Below, piece by piece: positions 11,935 through 23,218 of a stretch of 64,000 nt of DNA. The stretch comes from Capra hircus (lineage: Eukaryota; Chordata; Mammalia; Artiodactyla; Bovidae): contig NC_030811.1 of the NCBI RefSeq assembly GCF_001704415.2, positions 81,486,069 through 81,550,068 on the forward strand, in the 5' to 3' direction. Position 1 is the stretch's first letter; the number at the start of each line of letters is the position of its first letter. Below the pieces are notes generated by a model. The model ran no database searches and was not told the origin of the DNA. It saw only the letters and a list, made by a program, of their open reading frames with translations. Position numbers and translations under genes: made by a program.

Positions 11935-12076
11935 TAAAAAGTTCTTGGTAGGGGATTTGGGGGGAGAATGTATACATGTACACATATGGATGAGTCCCTT
12001 CGCTGTTCTCCAGAAACTATCACAACATTTTAAATCAGCTATATGCCAATATAAAACAATGTCTTTAAAAAGTTCT
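11935..12076 (+). mobile_element. L1 3' stub with perfect 11-bp TSD
   Basis: The 120-bp insert at 11946-12065 carries a typical ruminant L1 3'-UTR end (GAGTCCCTTCGCTGTTC, AACTATCACAACATT, GCCAATATAAAACAATG). It is flanked by TAAAAAGTTCT at 11935-11945 and 12066-12076. Extreme 5' truncation. Confidence 0.8.
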
Positions 12077-12237
12077 CTCTGAAAAACTTTCTGATTTCAT
12101 TCCTTTTCTCTAATTCTAAGGTGTCATTTAAAATTAAGAAATGAAATTGCATATATTTAACTTACGCAGAATCTAGACTATTTGGGAAGTTCATCTGTCC
12201 TCACTGGTTTTTTGAGACAGAGTAAATAAAAGTTGTA

Positions 12238-12840
12238 ATTGTAAAATTTGTTGTTGTTGTTGTTGTTGTTCAGTCCTTCAGTCTTTGCCCTGTCCATCAC
12301 CATCTCCCAGAGTTTGTCAAACTCATGTGCATCAAGTCGGTGATGCCATCCAACCATCTCGTCCTCTGTTGTCTCCTTCTCCTGCCTTCAATCTTTCCCA
12401 GCATCAGGGTCTTTTCCAATAAGTTGGCTCTTTGCATCGGATGGCCAAAATATTGGAGCTTCAGCTTCAACATCAATCCTTCCAATGAATATTCAGAGTT
12501 GATTTCCTTTAGGATTGACTGGTTTGATCTCCTTGCAGTCCAAGGGACTCTCAAGAGTCTTCTCCAACATCACAGTTTAAAAGTATCAATTCTTTGGCAC
12601 TCAGCCTTCTTTATCATCCAACTCTCACATCCATACATGACTACTGGAAAAAACATAGCTTTGATAGATGGACCTTTGTCAGCAAAGTGATGTGTCTGCT
12701 TTTTAATACACTGTCTAGGTTTCTCATAGCTTTTCTTTGAAGAAGCAAATTAAAAGTGTCTTTTAATTTCATGGCTGCAGTCACCATCTGCAGTGATTTT
12801 GGAGCCCAAGAAAATAAAGCCAGTGTTTACATTATAAAAT
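12238..12840 (-). mobile_element. BovB 3' fragment with (AAC)n tail
   Basis: Minus-strand BovB, 12248-12830. The plus strand opens with about seven TTG/GTT units, the complement of an (AAC)n tail. A near-perfect 10-bp duplication, ATTGTAAAAT (12238-12247) and ATTATAAAAT (12831-12840), flanks it. It covers the last 0.58 kb; the frame from 12554 on the minus strand (RVPWTARRSNQSIL) is a relic. Confidence 0.88.
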
Positions 12841-13934
12841 ATGATTCCTCAAATTTTCCCAAAGTTATCTTGATTGCTGGCAATGGAAGTGGAATTTCCA
12901 TTATATAGAAAGGAGCAGTCAAGTATTCTTCTTAAAGCCAATGACTCAAAAGATTTGGTCAAAAAATGTTGTAAGCTCATTTGCAATGCAATGCAAAATG
13001 TATTTGCAGGAAAACAAAATGATTATGTTTAGTAAGTAGGGTCTTCCACATGTTAAAAATGTGTTCTTCATTGGTACTTCCTAAGTTCTTGGTGAACTGT
13101 GAATTTTACAGATTAACCTTTCACCTGTTATCAATGCCATACAAAGTCAAGATATTTAAACTATAAAAATGATTATACACCTTAGAGAGAATGATTTACA
13201 AACATATTCAAAAATTTATAGTTCTATTTTTCTCCCATTTCAAAATGGACTATTGATAGCTATACTTAGGATGGTCCTATCTCATCTAATGTTATTGTTT
13301 TGGGTACATTTGACAATAAGGTACATAGGTATCATTTTGACTTGGCAATGGTACTGTGAGACATTAACAATTAAAAAAACCAAAATACTTAAAAATGTCA
13401 TACCTCTTTTAGGTCAAGCAAAAGGATAATAATGCTCTACAGTGTTGTGATATATGACAATTTTTGTTTTTCTTTATTTTTAAGTGTCCCATGACTTCAT
13501 AGAGAGTGGATCATACTCCTCAAACCATGAATGTAAAACAAGGTAATATATGTAAAATCACCATGGAAAGTGTAAACTAGGTATTCTTCATCATTCTTAC
13601 ATTTTTTAAAAATTATATTACATCTCCCTCTCCCTATCCTTCAGCCTAAGTATCAAAATGCCCTCCCTTCATTCCACACATGGTAGATTTCTGACTAGTT
13701 ATTAATCAATGAAGCCATTATATAGAGTGTGGTCAGGAAACTGACCATATCTCATATTCCAAAATTTTAATTTGCTATGTTTAAACAATGGCAAGAGATG
13801 ATGGCACCAAAAAATCCAACATTTCTAGTTAAAGTGTTTGTGATTTGATACTTCCTTGTAGGTCTTTAAATTCCTATCTCCACCTTCCTCAAATACATCC
13901 TAGTTAGATTCACAGTAGGAAACATCAGGTGAAA
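12841..13934. other. No recognised feature
   Basis: About 1.1 kb of AT-rich sequence without a supported gene or repeat. The 86-codon frame at 13169 has no recognisable motif and its codon use looks random. Confidence 0.45.
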
Positions 13935-14165
13935 TTAAACACATGAACTCTGGAATCAGTGGAATCAGACAGAATTGGGCCCCCGTTCCTAGTTTGTTAT
14001 TTTGTATTTGTGGATTTACCACTGAACTCACCATTGAACTACATAATCTTCCTCAATATCAGTGTCCATAGCTGTCTAGTGAGGACAGAAATAAAACCTC
14101 TTAAATTGTTATAAAGCTTAATATACAACCTACTACATTTAGTAAACTCTCTATGCATGAGATTT
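13935..14165 (+). mobile_element. MIR SINE, diverged
   Basis: Plus-strand MIR-like order: GAACTCTGGAATCAG near 13959, a decayed tRNA-derived head near 13950-14000, then CTTCCTCAATATCAG near 14049 and AAATTGTTATAAAGC near 14103. Old and uncertain at the edges. Confidence 0.5.
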
Positions 14166-14724
14166 AGTACATTTTCCTATAACAATTAAGGTCAACTTGT
14201 ATTTGGAGAGCTATTTATTTTTAAGTGTTTTTTAATGGTACCCATGTCATGTACAAAAATATTGTCTTGCTATGGTGTACACTTGAAGACTAATAAAATA
14301 TTGTCAGTCAGTTAGACCTGAATTTGAGAAGAGTGGGGAGGGAGAGAAACTAGGGTGAGGAAGAGGAACAGGGGAGGAAGAAAAAGATGGATTGCCTTGA
14401 GGGGACGGGAGATAAAGGATAAAGAATGGAGTGCAAAGGGTAAAGAAAACAGGTGAGTGCAAAGGGTAAAGAAAATTAGGCCAACAAATACACTCCGAAT
14501 GGTTGTTTTGTAAGTAAAATATCAAGATTTGGTTATCACGGTGTCATCAAGCACACAGTGACACACAGGCCTCACTTGACAGGGGAGCTCAGGACCGTCA
14601 AATGACACTGAAAGCTGAAGCTGAAAAATACCATGGTCCCATGACATTCAGAAATCCTATAAAAACATTTAAAAACTCTCTTACTCACCACTAAAAATGT
14701 AGAGAACATAAAAGGAGTGAAAGT
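14166..14724. other. Non-coding; purine-rich tract with a 26-bp tandem repeat
   Basis: Contains ATGGTGTACACTTGAAGAC at 14272, a possible L1 3'-end relic, and a G/A-rich tract at 14327-14475. Inside the tract a 21-bp word beginning GAGTGCAAAGGG occurs at 14429-14449 and again at 14455-14475, a 26-bp period. No gene seen. Confidence 0.55.
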
Positions 14725-14920
14725 AGGGTGGGTGGATGGTAAAGAGTCTGCCTGCAATGCAGAAGACCTGGGTTTGATCCTGGGTCAGAAAGATCCCCTG
14801 GAGAAGGGAATGGCAATTCACTCTAGTGTTCATGCCTGGAGAAGCCCCAGGGACAGAGGAGTCTGGAGGGCTACAGTCCAAAGAGTCAGACATGACCGAG
14901 CAACTAACACACACACATGT
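14725..14920 (+). mobile_element. Bov-tA SINE
   Basis: Head GGATGGTAAAGAGTCTGCC, B-box-like GGGTTTGATCC, BovA part, and an end CGAGCAACTAACACACACAC that runs into a short (CA)n tail. Mildly diverged. Confidence 0.87.
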
Positions 14921-16495
14921 AATAGGAGCTATAAACTCTTTGCCTCTTTGTCTTAACAGGAGTGGCCGAATTATATGTAAACCAAATAGTCTAAAAAGTT
15001 CAAAGTGATATGGTATTTGTTTGAGAAGTAGATGTATCTTACAGACTAATTTGGATTCTTGATGTTTAGTTTCCTCTTTCATTCTGCTTGCAACCCAGAT
15101 GATAACTGAAAAGAGATATAAGAAATGTTTACAGTTTAGTTTATCCTCTCGTGTTCTTCATTAACTTACTGTGGGTGTTCTTTTAGAAGGCCAAGGTTCA
15201 CGGTTCTGTTTTTTAATTGCAATTCACTCTTTCCCACTTCTTCCAGGAGCTTCAGCTTTATCATTGCTGTGAGATTTACAGCACTTCCTTCCATCGTCAG
15301 CTTGCTAATAGGCAGTGGTTGAACTCCCTGGAGTCTAAACTAGGAAATATGAGCAGTATGTAACTGCTATGGCTGGAATCGCATTCCACTTCAGAAGCTT
15401 CTTAACAGCATTCTCAGATGTGTGAATATACATTAGTGACCCAAGGGGATTACTCCCTGGCACCAAGTTTACCTTTATGAGGGGCCTGGATGATGAGACC
15501 TTCCCTCCCATAAGCAGAAGGTAAGGAGAGGCAAAGGGCTCTGATGAATTCAGAAGAAAATGTGTGGGGAAAGAGAATGCTTTTAAAAGACAGACGTTCA
15601 AAAGAAAAACTATAAAATTTTGCCTTGGGGTATGTAAGTTTAGTATTTATATTGAGTAAATAGCTAACATGTTTATCAAAACATCCAAGGGCAATAAGGC
15701 TAAGTAACATGACTTGATCTTCCTGTGTCTGTTTATGTGGACGGTAATTGACAGTAACCAACACTGAACTTTCACTTCCTGTTCACTGTAACTAGGACAG
15801 ACAATACTGGGAGGATGATTCAGTTGCTCCAGCAGTAACTGCCCTTTGAAGAAAAAGCTTCCTGATTTCACCATGTCTCTTTTTAAATATTTCTGCCCTT
15901 CCTGCCCCACCCCCAACACCTCTTCAGCTTCTCTTTTTGCAGCATCTCTAACCACTCTCCCCTGGAGGCCATAGCTATCAGAAAGGCTACCCTTCAGTTT
16001 TTAGAGCAAAGAATTTTGTTTTTTGCATGGATGTGCCTATTTCACAGAAGAGGGTCACAGGTTTTCTTGCAAAAACAATGACTACATTATCACATATGCA
16101 CAATCAGTGTGAAAGTCTACTGTATACTCAAGAAATATGTACAGTAAAAGGATAAGCAAAGAGAAAAGTATGGGGTTAAATTTTAAAAACCCATGATATC
16201 AGCAAAATGAGGAAAGAGTTCATTCAAAATATCAGACTCTGGAAAGCATCTAGCCACATTGTATAGCCTTTCACAACTCCTAGTAGAAATCTTTGGTTCT
16301 AGTAATAAATACACTATTTATTGTTAGTACAGCAAATATAGGATTTAATAACATATGGTATAAAATTATAAATTTTGAATGTATATGTGAATGAGTGAAT
16401 GAGTAAGGATAATTTAATTAGAATTAGAAATTTCTTAGGCTGAAAATAATGGCTCATATAGTTCACGAACATTTGGGTATTCAGATTTCATCCAT
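14921..16495. other. 1.6 kb without recognised repeats
   Basis: No transposon of any age that I recognise, unusual for this window. Minus-strand frames of 88, 104 and 102 codons (15601-15335, 15764-15450, 15955-15647) overlap each other in different frames and show no family motif, so I do not call a gene. Confidence 0.5.
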
Positions 16496-16496
16496 T

Positions 16497-16676
16497 AGAG
16501 TGTGTTTCACAACCCTGGCTATACATTAGAATCACCTAGGGAGCTTTTTAAAAAATGCTGCCCGAGTCCCACCTCCAGAAATGCTGATTTAATTGGTCTG
16601 TGGTGGGCCTAGGCGTGGGTATTTATTGAAAACTCTCCAGGTGATTCTAATATGCAGCCATAGTTAAGAATCACAC
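16497..16676 (-). mobile_element. MER5A-like hAT (Charlie) transposon
   Basis: Matches the typical core of MER5A: ACATTAGAATCACCTAGGGAG at 16523, GCCCGAGTCCCACCTCCAGAA at 16560, AATGCTGATTTAATTGGTCTG at 16579, and CTCCAGGTGATTCTAATATG at 16635. Nonautonomous, ancient. Confidence 0.75.
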
Positions 16677-17136
16677 CATTACAGCCTCGTAGGTAGGCTT
16701 TTGGAATAACTTGCAGACTATAGGAATGAATATCTCTCATTGATCTCTTAGGGTGAGGGAGCTGTGGAAGAGATAGAGAAAGAGGGAAGGATATGGAGAA
16801 GGAAAAAGAAAGAAAGAGAAAGGAAGAAGAAAGGAAATAAGAAAAGTAAATTCTGGCTATTCCACATTAATATTGAGTTCTTACTGGATATCTGTTAAAT
16901 ATTGACCCTATAATAATGAATATAAACAGACTATTGTGGAGCTTATAGGCAATTGACAGAAAACAGACATAAGTAAAACAGAAATGCCTATAAAATTATA
17001 AAAACCTTGAAACAAAAGGTACATAGTGCTATAGGAAAGAGTTTTTCTCTACTGTTTGGGAGGCAGAGGTTTCTCAATGAAGTGATTTTGAACTGAGATC
17101 CTAGTTACAAGAAAAGATGAGGGAATGAAGTGATGT
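16677..17136. other. Non-coding; purine-rich low-complexity tract
   Basis: Positions 16750-16850 are almost pure G/A with AAGAAAGAAAGAGAAAGGAAG-like words. The rest holds nothing recognised. Confidence 0.55.
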
Positions 17137-17489
17137 AAGACAGAGGGAGTGGCTTCCCTGGTACCTCAGCTGGTAAAGAATCCCCCTGCAATCCAGGAGA
17201 CCCTGGTTCAATTCCTGGGTCAGGAAGATCCCCTGGAGAAGGGATAGGCTACTCAATCCAGTACTCTTGGGCTTCCCTGGTAGCTCAGATGGTAAAGAAT
17301 CTGCCTGCAATGAGGGAGACCTAGGATCAATCCCTGGGTTGGGAAGATCCCCTGGAGGAGGGCATGGCAACTCACTCCAGTATTCTTGCCTGGACAATCC
17401 CCAAGGACAGAGGAGCCTGCTGGGCTACTGTCCATGGGGTTGCAAACAGTTGGACATGACTGAGCAACTAAGCACAGCAAGACAGAGGG
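17137..17489 (+). mobile_element. Composite Bov-tA (partial plus complete) within one TSD
   Basis: Two Bov-tA units in tandem: a first unit at 17148-17270 (head plus about half of the BovA part) joined without gap to a complete unit at 17271-17478. The pair is enclosed by AAGACAGAGGG at 17137-17147 and 17479-17489. One TSD around both indicates either insertion as a ready-made composite or a second insertion that left no duplication. Confidence 0.88.
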
Positions 17490-18113
17490 GACTGCATGTG
17501 CAAAGGCTCTGAGTCTCCACTCTTTACTGAAAGGAAACTGGTAAGATTTCTCTATAGAGAATTTCAGTCTCTCCATCGGAGGATACAGAACTTTATTCAC
17601 CTTACATCCATTGCAAAGCTTGGTAGAATATCTTCCACATAGTAGATTACCCTAATAACTGAAGTAAGGAGTCCATATGTAGGAATAATTTCCCAGAGGT
17701 GGTTAATTTCACCAATTTTTACTCTCACATCTCAAGACAATGGGAAGCACAAGAAGAAAATAAAAAGAACAGTTGTAGTCAACTTTCCAGGAGTGCTCAC
17801 AACCACATATAAACCTCAAACAAGGTTCAGTCACAGTTTAGTTCAAACCAATACATCTGTGAGTTTCTTTTGCTGCAGCCAGTGCTCATTCTGTATATGC
17901 CAAGTCCCTGATTTTAGTGTTTTCCCTGATTTTATAGTTCCTATAGTTTCAGGGTCCTAAAACTGTTAAGCTTTTTATTTTTTATCATGCAGAGGTCAAC
18001 TATGGCACCTACTTTAAAATTGAAAATGTAGAATTGCATATCAAAATATATCTGAAATATTTTAGGTAAATGAAAAAAGCATTTATATGCTAAGGTATTC
18101 ATTTGCTAAGTTA
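17490..18113. other. No recognised feature
   Basis: AT-rich, without a supported gene or repeat. Confidence 0.4.
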
Positions 18114-18770
18114 TAGCATCCAGTCCCATCACTGCATGGCAAATGGATGGGGAAAAGTAGAAGCAGTGACAGAATTTCTTTTCTTGGGCTCCAAAATTGC
18201 TATGGATGATGACCACAGACATGAAATTAAAAGACATTTCCTCCTTGGGAAGAAAGCTATGACAAATGTAGACAACATATTAAAAAGCAAAGACATTATT
18301 TTCTGACAAAGGTCCATATAGTCAAAGCTATCGTTTTTCCAGTCGTCATGTACAGTTATGAGAGTTGGACCACTTAGAATGTTGAGCACTGAAGAACTGA
18401 TGCTTTTCAATTGTGGTGCTGGAGAAGACTCTTGAAAGCCCCTTGGACTGCAAGGAGATAAAACCAGTTAATCCTAAAGGAAATCAACTCTGAATATTTC
18501 CTGGAAGGACTGATGCTGAAACTGATGCTCCAATATTTTAGCCACCTGATGTGAAGAGCCGATTCACTGGAAAAGACCCTGATGCTGGGAAAGACTGAAA
18601 GCAAAAGGAGAAGAGGGTGGCAGAGGATGAGATGGTTAGATAACGTCACTGACCCAGTGGACATAATTTGAGCATAGTATAGTGAAGGACAGGGATGCCT
18701 GGTGAGTTGCAGCGTGTGGGGTTGCAAAGAGCAGGTAGGACACAACTTAGTGACTGAACAACAACAACAA
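18114..18770 (+). mobile_element. BovB 3' fragment, older type
   Basis: Plus-strand 0.66 kb from AGCATCCAGTCCCATCACTG to the end GTGACTGAACAACAACAAC. The frame 18103-18306 retains VEAVTEFLFLGSKIAMDDD, then breaks. The (CAA)n tail and divergence place it among the older BovB copies. Confidence 0.87.
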
Positions 18771-19775
18771 AAATACATAACTATTTAATAGAAAATAAAA
18801 CAGAAACTTCTAGTATATTCATTATTAAGAATATAGAATATTTTTATAGAACATAGGATAGGCATTTCTGATTTATGAGTAATACTCAAGTATGTTTACT
18901 ATCAATCAAAAAGAGGAAAAGAAAGGAAAGAAAGGAAAAAAATAGATATTTTAGGATACAAGAAAGAAAAGTATGCTTTTATGTATTTTCAAATACATGT
19001 GGAATTTTATGAAAAAGTGATATATGTATTTGGGTATAATTCTGCTGCTCATATTCTTCTGCTCTGAAATAAACTGAATTGTATGGATCTAGGTAAGAAG
19101 GTACTGGAACAAGTTGCCAGGAATTGAACCTGTTCTGCCACCAGTACCTTGGGAAATTAATTTCATGTAGGTTTCAATGTGAAAAAATGACATAATAATA
19201 ATACCTACTACAAAGTGTTGTTCAGAAAACCAAATTCTGTTTCAAATAGAGAAGTTAGCATAGCACCTGAATCAATAGTGGCCCAAGCATCTAAAACTTA
19301 TATAAGAATATCCTGCAGTGTAAGGAACTGTTATTCACTTGTAGTTTTCATAACTATATTATGGTTATGTTTTTGTTTAAAGAATATGTGTCTTTTATAA
19401 ATTTATTGATATATGTATAGATGAAATAATATAATGTCTCAGATTCACATGAAAATAATTTGGAGGGATGCAGTAGATAAGATAATTAGATATATTACTG
19501 AAATTAGAAGATACATACATGGGTTTCATTTTACTATTCCATTCAAAATACAAAAATAGCCAATACGATTAACTGATTGAACTACACTTTTTTGTGCATT
19601 ATTTCTTATTTCTAGTGTCTGGAAAGCCCAGCTCTCAAGTAAGCAGCTGCCTTGCCTGTATGTCCACAGCATCAGTGACTGCCAAGATGACCAAAGTTTC
19701 CTGAAAGGTGAAGAAAATGCTTGATTCTGGAGCACCCTTCTAATAGCAAGTAGGTTTATTCCCCCTCCCTGTCCA
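18771..19775. other. No recognised feature
   Basis: One kilobase of AT-rich sequence with a short A/G-rich tract at 18908-18945. No gene or repeat that I can support. Confidence 0.4.
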
Positions 19776-20018
19776 TCAGTTCAGTTCAGTTCAGTTTAGT
19801 TCATTTCAGTTGCTCAGTCGTGTCTGACTCTTTGAGAGCCAGTGAATCGCAGCACGCCAGGCCTCCCTGTCCATCACCAACTCCCGGAGCTCACTCAGAC
19901 TCACGTCCATCGAGTCCGTGATGCCATCAAGCCATCTCATCCTCGGTCATCCCCTTCTCCTCCTGCCCCCAAATCCCTCCCAGCATCAGAGTCTTTTCCA
20001 ATGAGTCAACTCTTCGCG
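19776..20018 (-). mobile_element. BovB 3' stub, young type
   Basis: About 240 bp of the BovB 3' end. The plus strand opens with repeats of CAGTT (complement of the GAACT tail) and runs through CGCAGCACGCCAGGCCTCCC to GAGTCAACTCTTCGCG. Low divergence. No TSD seen. Confidence 0.87.
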
Positions 20019-22886
20019 TACATACAAATAAAGGAAAATTATATGCAAATAGAATATATTATATAAGAATGAACTGATTTTTCAGTAAATATGAGTAAGA
20101 ACAATACTTTTTTGAGGCTCAAAGATTCAAAAGCCTAGTGGATTTACTGTAGAGTTGTATGTGTAGTTGTATAAACTCTGTATAGTTGGATGAAGCAAAT
20201 CTATATATGATAAAACAGGAAGGAAGAAGGCAATTTCAGGATAAAGTTATATCAGAGTAAAGAAAATATGCTAAATGTTGGCCATATGACAAATTTTCTA
20301 TGACTATAAAAATGTGAATACTTTTCCAAACTTTTACAAGCCCACCCTTATGGAAAACCTTTCTAAGTAACAAGATATGCTCTATGAGAATCAGAGGGAA
20401 ATGCAAATATAACATTGAACTTCATTTAGCCTAACTAAATCCCACATAATTGATAGAAGGCAGTTTTCAAGAAATCTCAAAATAAATAAATTTATCTCAA
20501 GATAAAAAAGTATACATGCATTTGTTCCACTTAAATCTAATTTTGGCAGCCTTCCTTATTGGTTAGGTTTTCATTATAATTATCAGAAAAAGATTGCTCT
20601 TAATCTTAGTAATTATTTTTCATTTAATTCATTGTTAGATCATTGTTGTGATGAAGGCAAATTTTTGACTCCAAATGAATTTTTATGATAAGGAGGTATT
20701 GTACTTCAGAGTAATGTTGTAAAGTGACTTTGGTAACGGATGTGCTTTAATTAGACCCACTCTTACAAATGTCTTAAAGAAGCCTAGATTTGTTTGGTTT
20801 TATCCTTTAAAAATATATGACTTACTGACATCCAGATACTGGTAATTAAATATAGACCCAGTGTAAACATGAGAAGCCATAAATCATAGTATCTTTTCAA
20901 AACTAGCTAGCGCACCATGTAGGCATTTCAGAAAACCTGAAGCACTGTAAGCTTGCTCAAAAAAGCAAATAACACCCTGCTTATTGCCTTTGAATTTTAT
21001 TGTTTTAATTGTGTGTGATTAAAAAAGCAATGGAGACAACATTCTGATTCATGAAAACTGAGGGGAAAAAGCCCTCTGGTTTAACCTCAGAACTTGTTCT
21101 GACTTATCATATAATCTTGATGATCAGACTATTGAAAAGGAGTCACCTTCTGTTAAAAAGGAAAAGGTTATACTGAACAATGTCATTTTTAAAAATAAAT
21201 AACATTACAATTACAAAGTATGTGCTTTTCAGCTGAATTTATTAATATGCATGAACAGAATTCATGGCATTTTTCTACTTTAATGATTATTTACATACGG
21301 TTTGATTTATGTGCAAAGGATACATTTAGAAACCACACAGGTTATCACTTTTTTTTAACCTTGTGTTCTTAAGTTTATGGCAAAAAATTTAGCATCCACA
21401 AGTATTTTCGTCTAATTTTAAGCTTATGCTAACGATATATGAAAGGAAGTAAAATATGTCCAGATTAAGTCTCCAGAAGAAAATGCTTCAGGTTTTACAG
21501 TTTGGGGATATATTTGCTTTTTTTTTTTTGAAATGTACAAAAAGTTCCGTAGCTCACATGGAATTATTATAGGATGTTACTGACCGTTGATGATAACCCT
21601 TGACTTTTGTCATACTGTCAAGTGGTAGGCTGAAAAAACAAATAGATTGTGATACGACTGCCAGCTTTTCAGCTGGATTTAGACAGTATTAGTGTTAGGT
21701 TACATTGCATTCATCATGATGACATAAATACGAATAATGTAGTATAGGAAAAGACACTTGACCTAAACTTCTGAACTAAGAGTCATTCTCCTTCGCCTGG
21801 GTGCTTCTTGATCCCTGCTCTAAATAACAGGTCAACCCTTCAGTTTGCCTGACATGTTAATCAAACCTCAGCATTCAAGTGCATCAAAAGTCTCAAACTA
21901 TGATTCAAACTGTTTGTATCTTACATTTTTAATTGTATTTTATTTTGTATTTCATTAAGTTACATTTTTTTTTCCTTTGTGTACATATCTCCTGATAAGA
22001 ATTGCTATTTGGAGTAGCCCCTGAAATAAAAGTATGTTCTTATAATAGAAGGAAAAATTGGCCAAAATGTATTTAGCATTTGTCATAAGCATTATTTTAA
22101 AGAATAGGGAAAGAGAGAGGGAGATGTAATACAATAAAAGAGACAAAAATTATGACATAGCATTTAGGTACATATGAGTCTTGAAGGAAATATATTACCA
22201 CTGATGTGAGGCAAAATGTTATTGCTCTTTGCTTTTTCTAATAGGTGAAGTATGTTTTCTAAGTTTTATGAAGCTCTCAATACAGGAAGGAAAATATATA
22301 ATATATTCTTGATGTTTCAAAACTAAGATTTAGGAATAGTATTTTTAAGGAAATTTTGCAAAGGAATTGAACAGACATATGATAAGGACTATGTAAGCCT
22401 ATGATCACTAGATTATACAAGCAGACAGCAATTTTAAGGTGTAAGTCTAACCAACTGTCATCATTATAGCCCAAAGATTATTGCACAGTTTTGCAGTATG
22501 ATTAGCATAAGTATTTGGTCTTAGTGCTAAGTCAATGTGAAGAATATATTTAATAGGTACGAACTCTATGAGGTTACTGATGGTGTGATTATTGATCAGA
22601 AGTTATTCATTTGTTTCATTTTAAACCTATAATTCTTCCTCCCTATCCCTCCAAGGTGTGACTAATTTTTCAGTTTTGATATCTACTGTGGGTTATAAAG
22701 GCAGTAGGTATATGACTGTTTTTCATAAATCCCAGAATAATTTTTCCATCTACAACCTTGATATTGGTAAGCCCTTTCCTCAGAAAATATGTTTGGTGTG
22801 GGTTTTTTTGGTCCAATCCCTAGTGGAGAATAACTCTCTAGAATGATAAATTTTTTATTAGGGGTCAAAAAATCATAAATAAAATT
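20019..22886. other. 2.9 kb without recognised repeats
   Basis: The longest stretch in the window where I recognise no transposon. Features are limited to AT-rich sequence and a T10 run near 21518. No frame above about 73 codons has a motif, and no RNA gene was recognised. It could hold conserved regulatory sequence, which cannot be decided from one genome. Confidence 0.5.
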
Positions 22887-23218
22887 TAAAATACATTAAA
22901 CTTTTTTTTAATTTTTTTTAATTATTTTTTTTAATTTTAAAATCTTTAATTCTTACATGCGTTCCCAAACATGAACCCCCCTCCCACCTCCCTCCCCATA
23001 ACATCTCTCTGGGTCATCCCCATGCACCAGCCCCAAGCATGCTGTATCCTGCGTCAGACATAGACTGGTGATTCGATTCTTACATGATAGTATACATGTT
23101 AGAATGCCATTCTCCCAAATCATCCCACCCTCTCCCTCTCCCTCTGAGTCCAAAAGTCCGTTATACACATCTGTGTCTTTTTTGCTGTCTTGCATACAGG
23201 GTCGTCATTGCCATCTTT

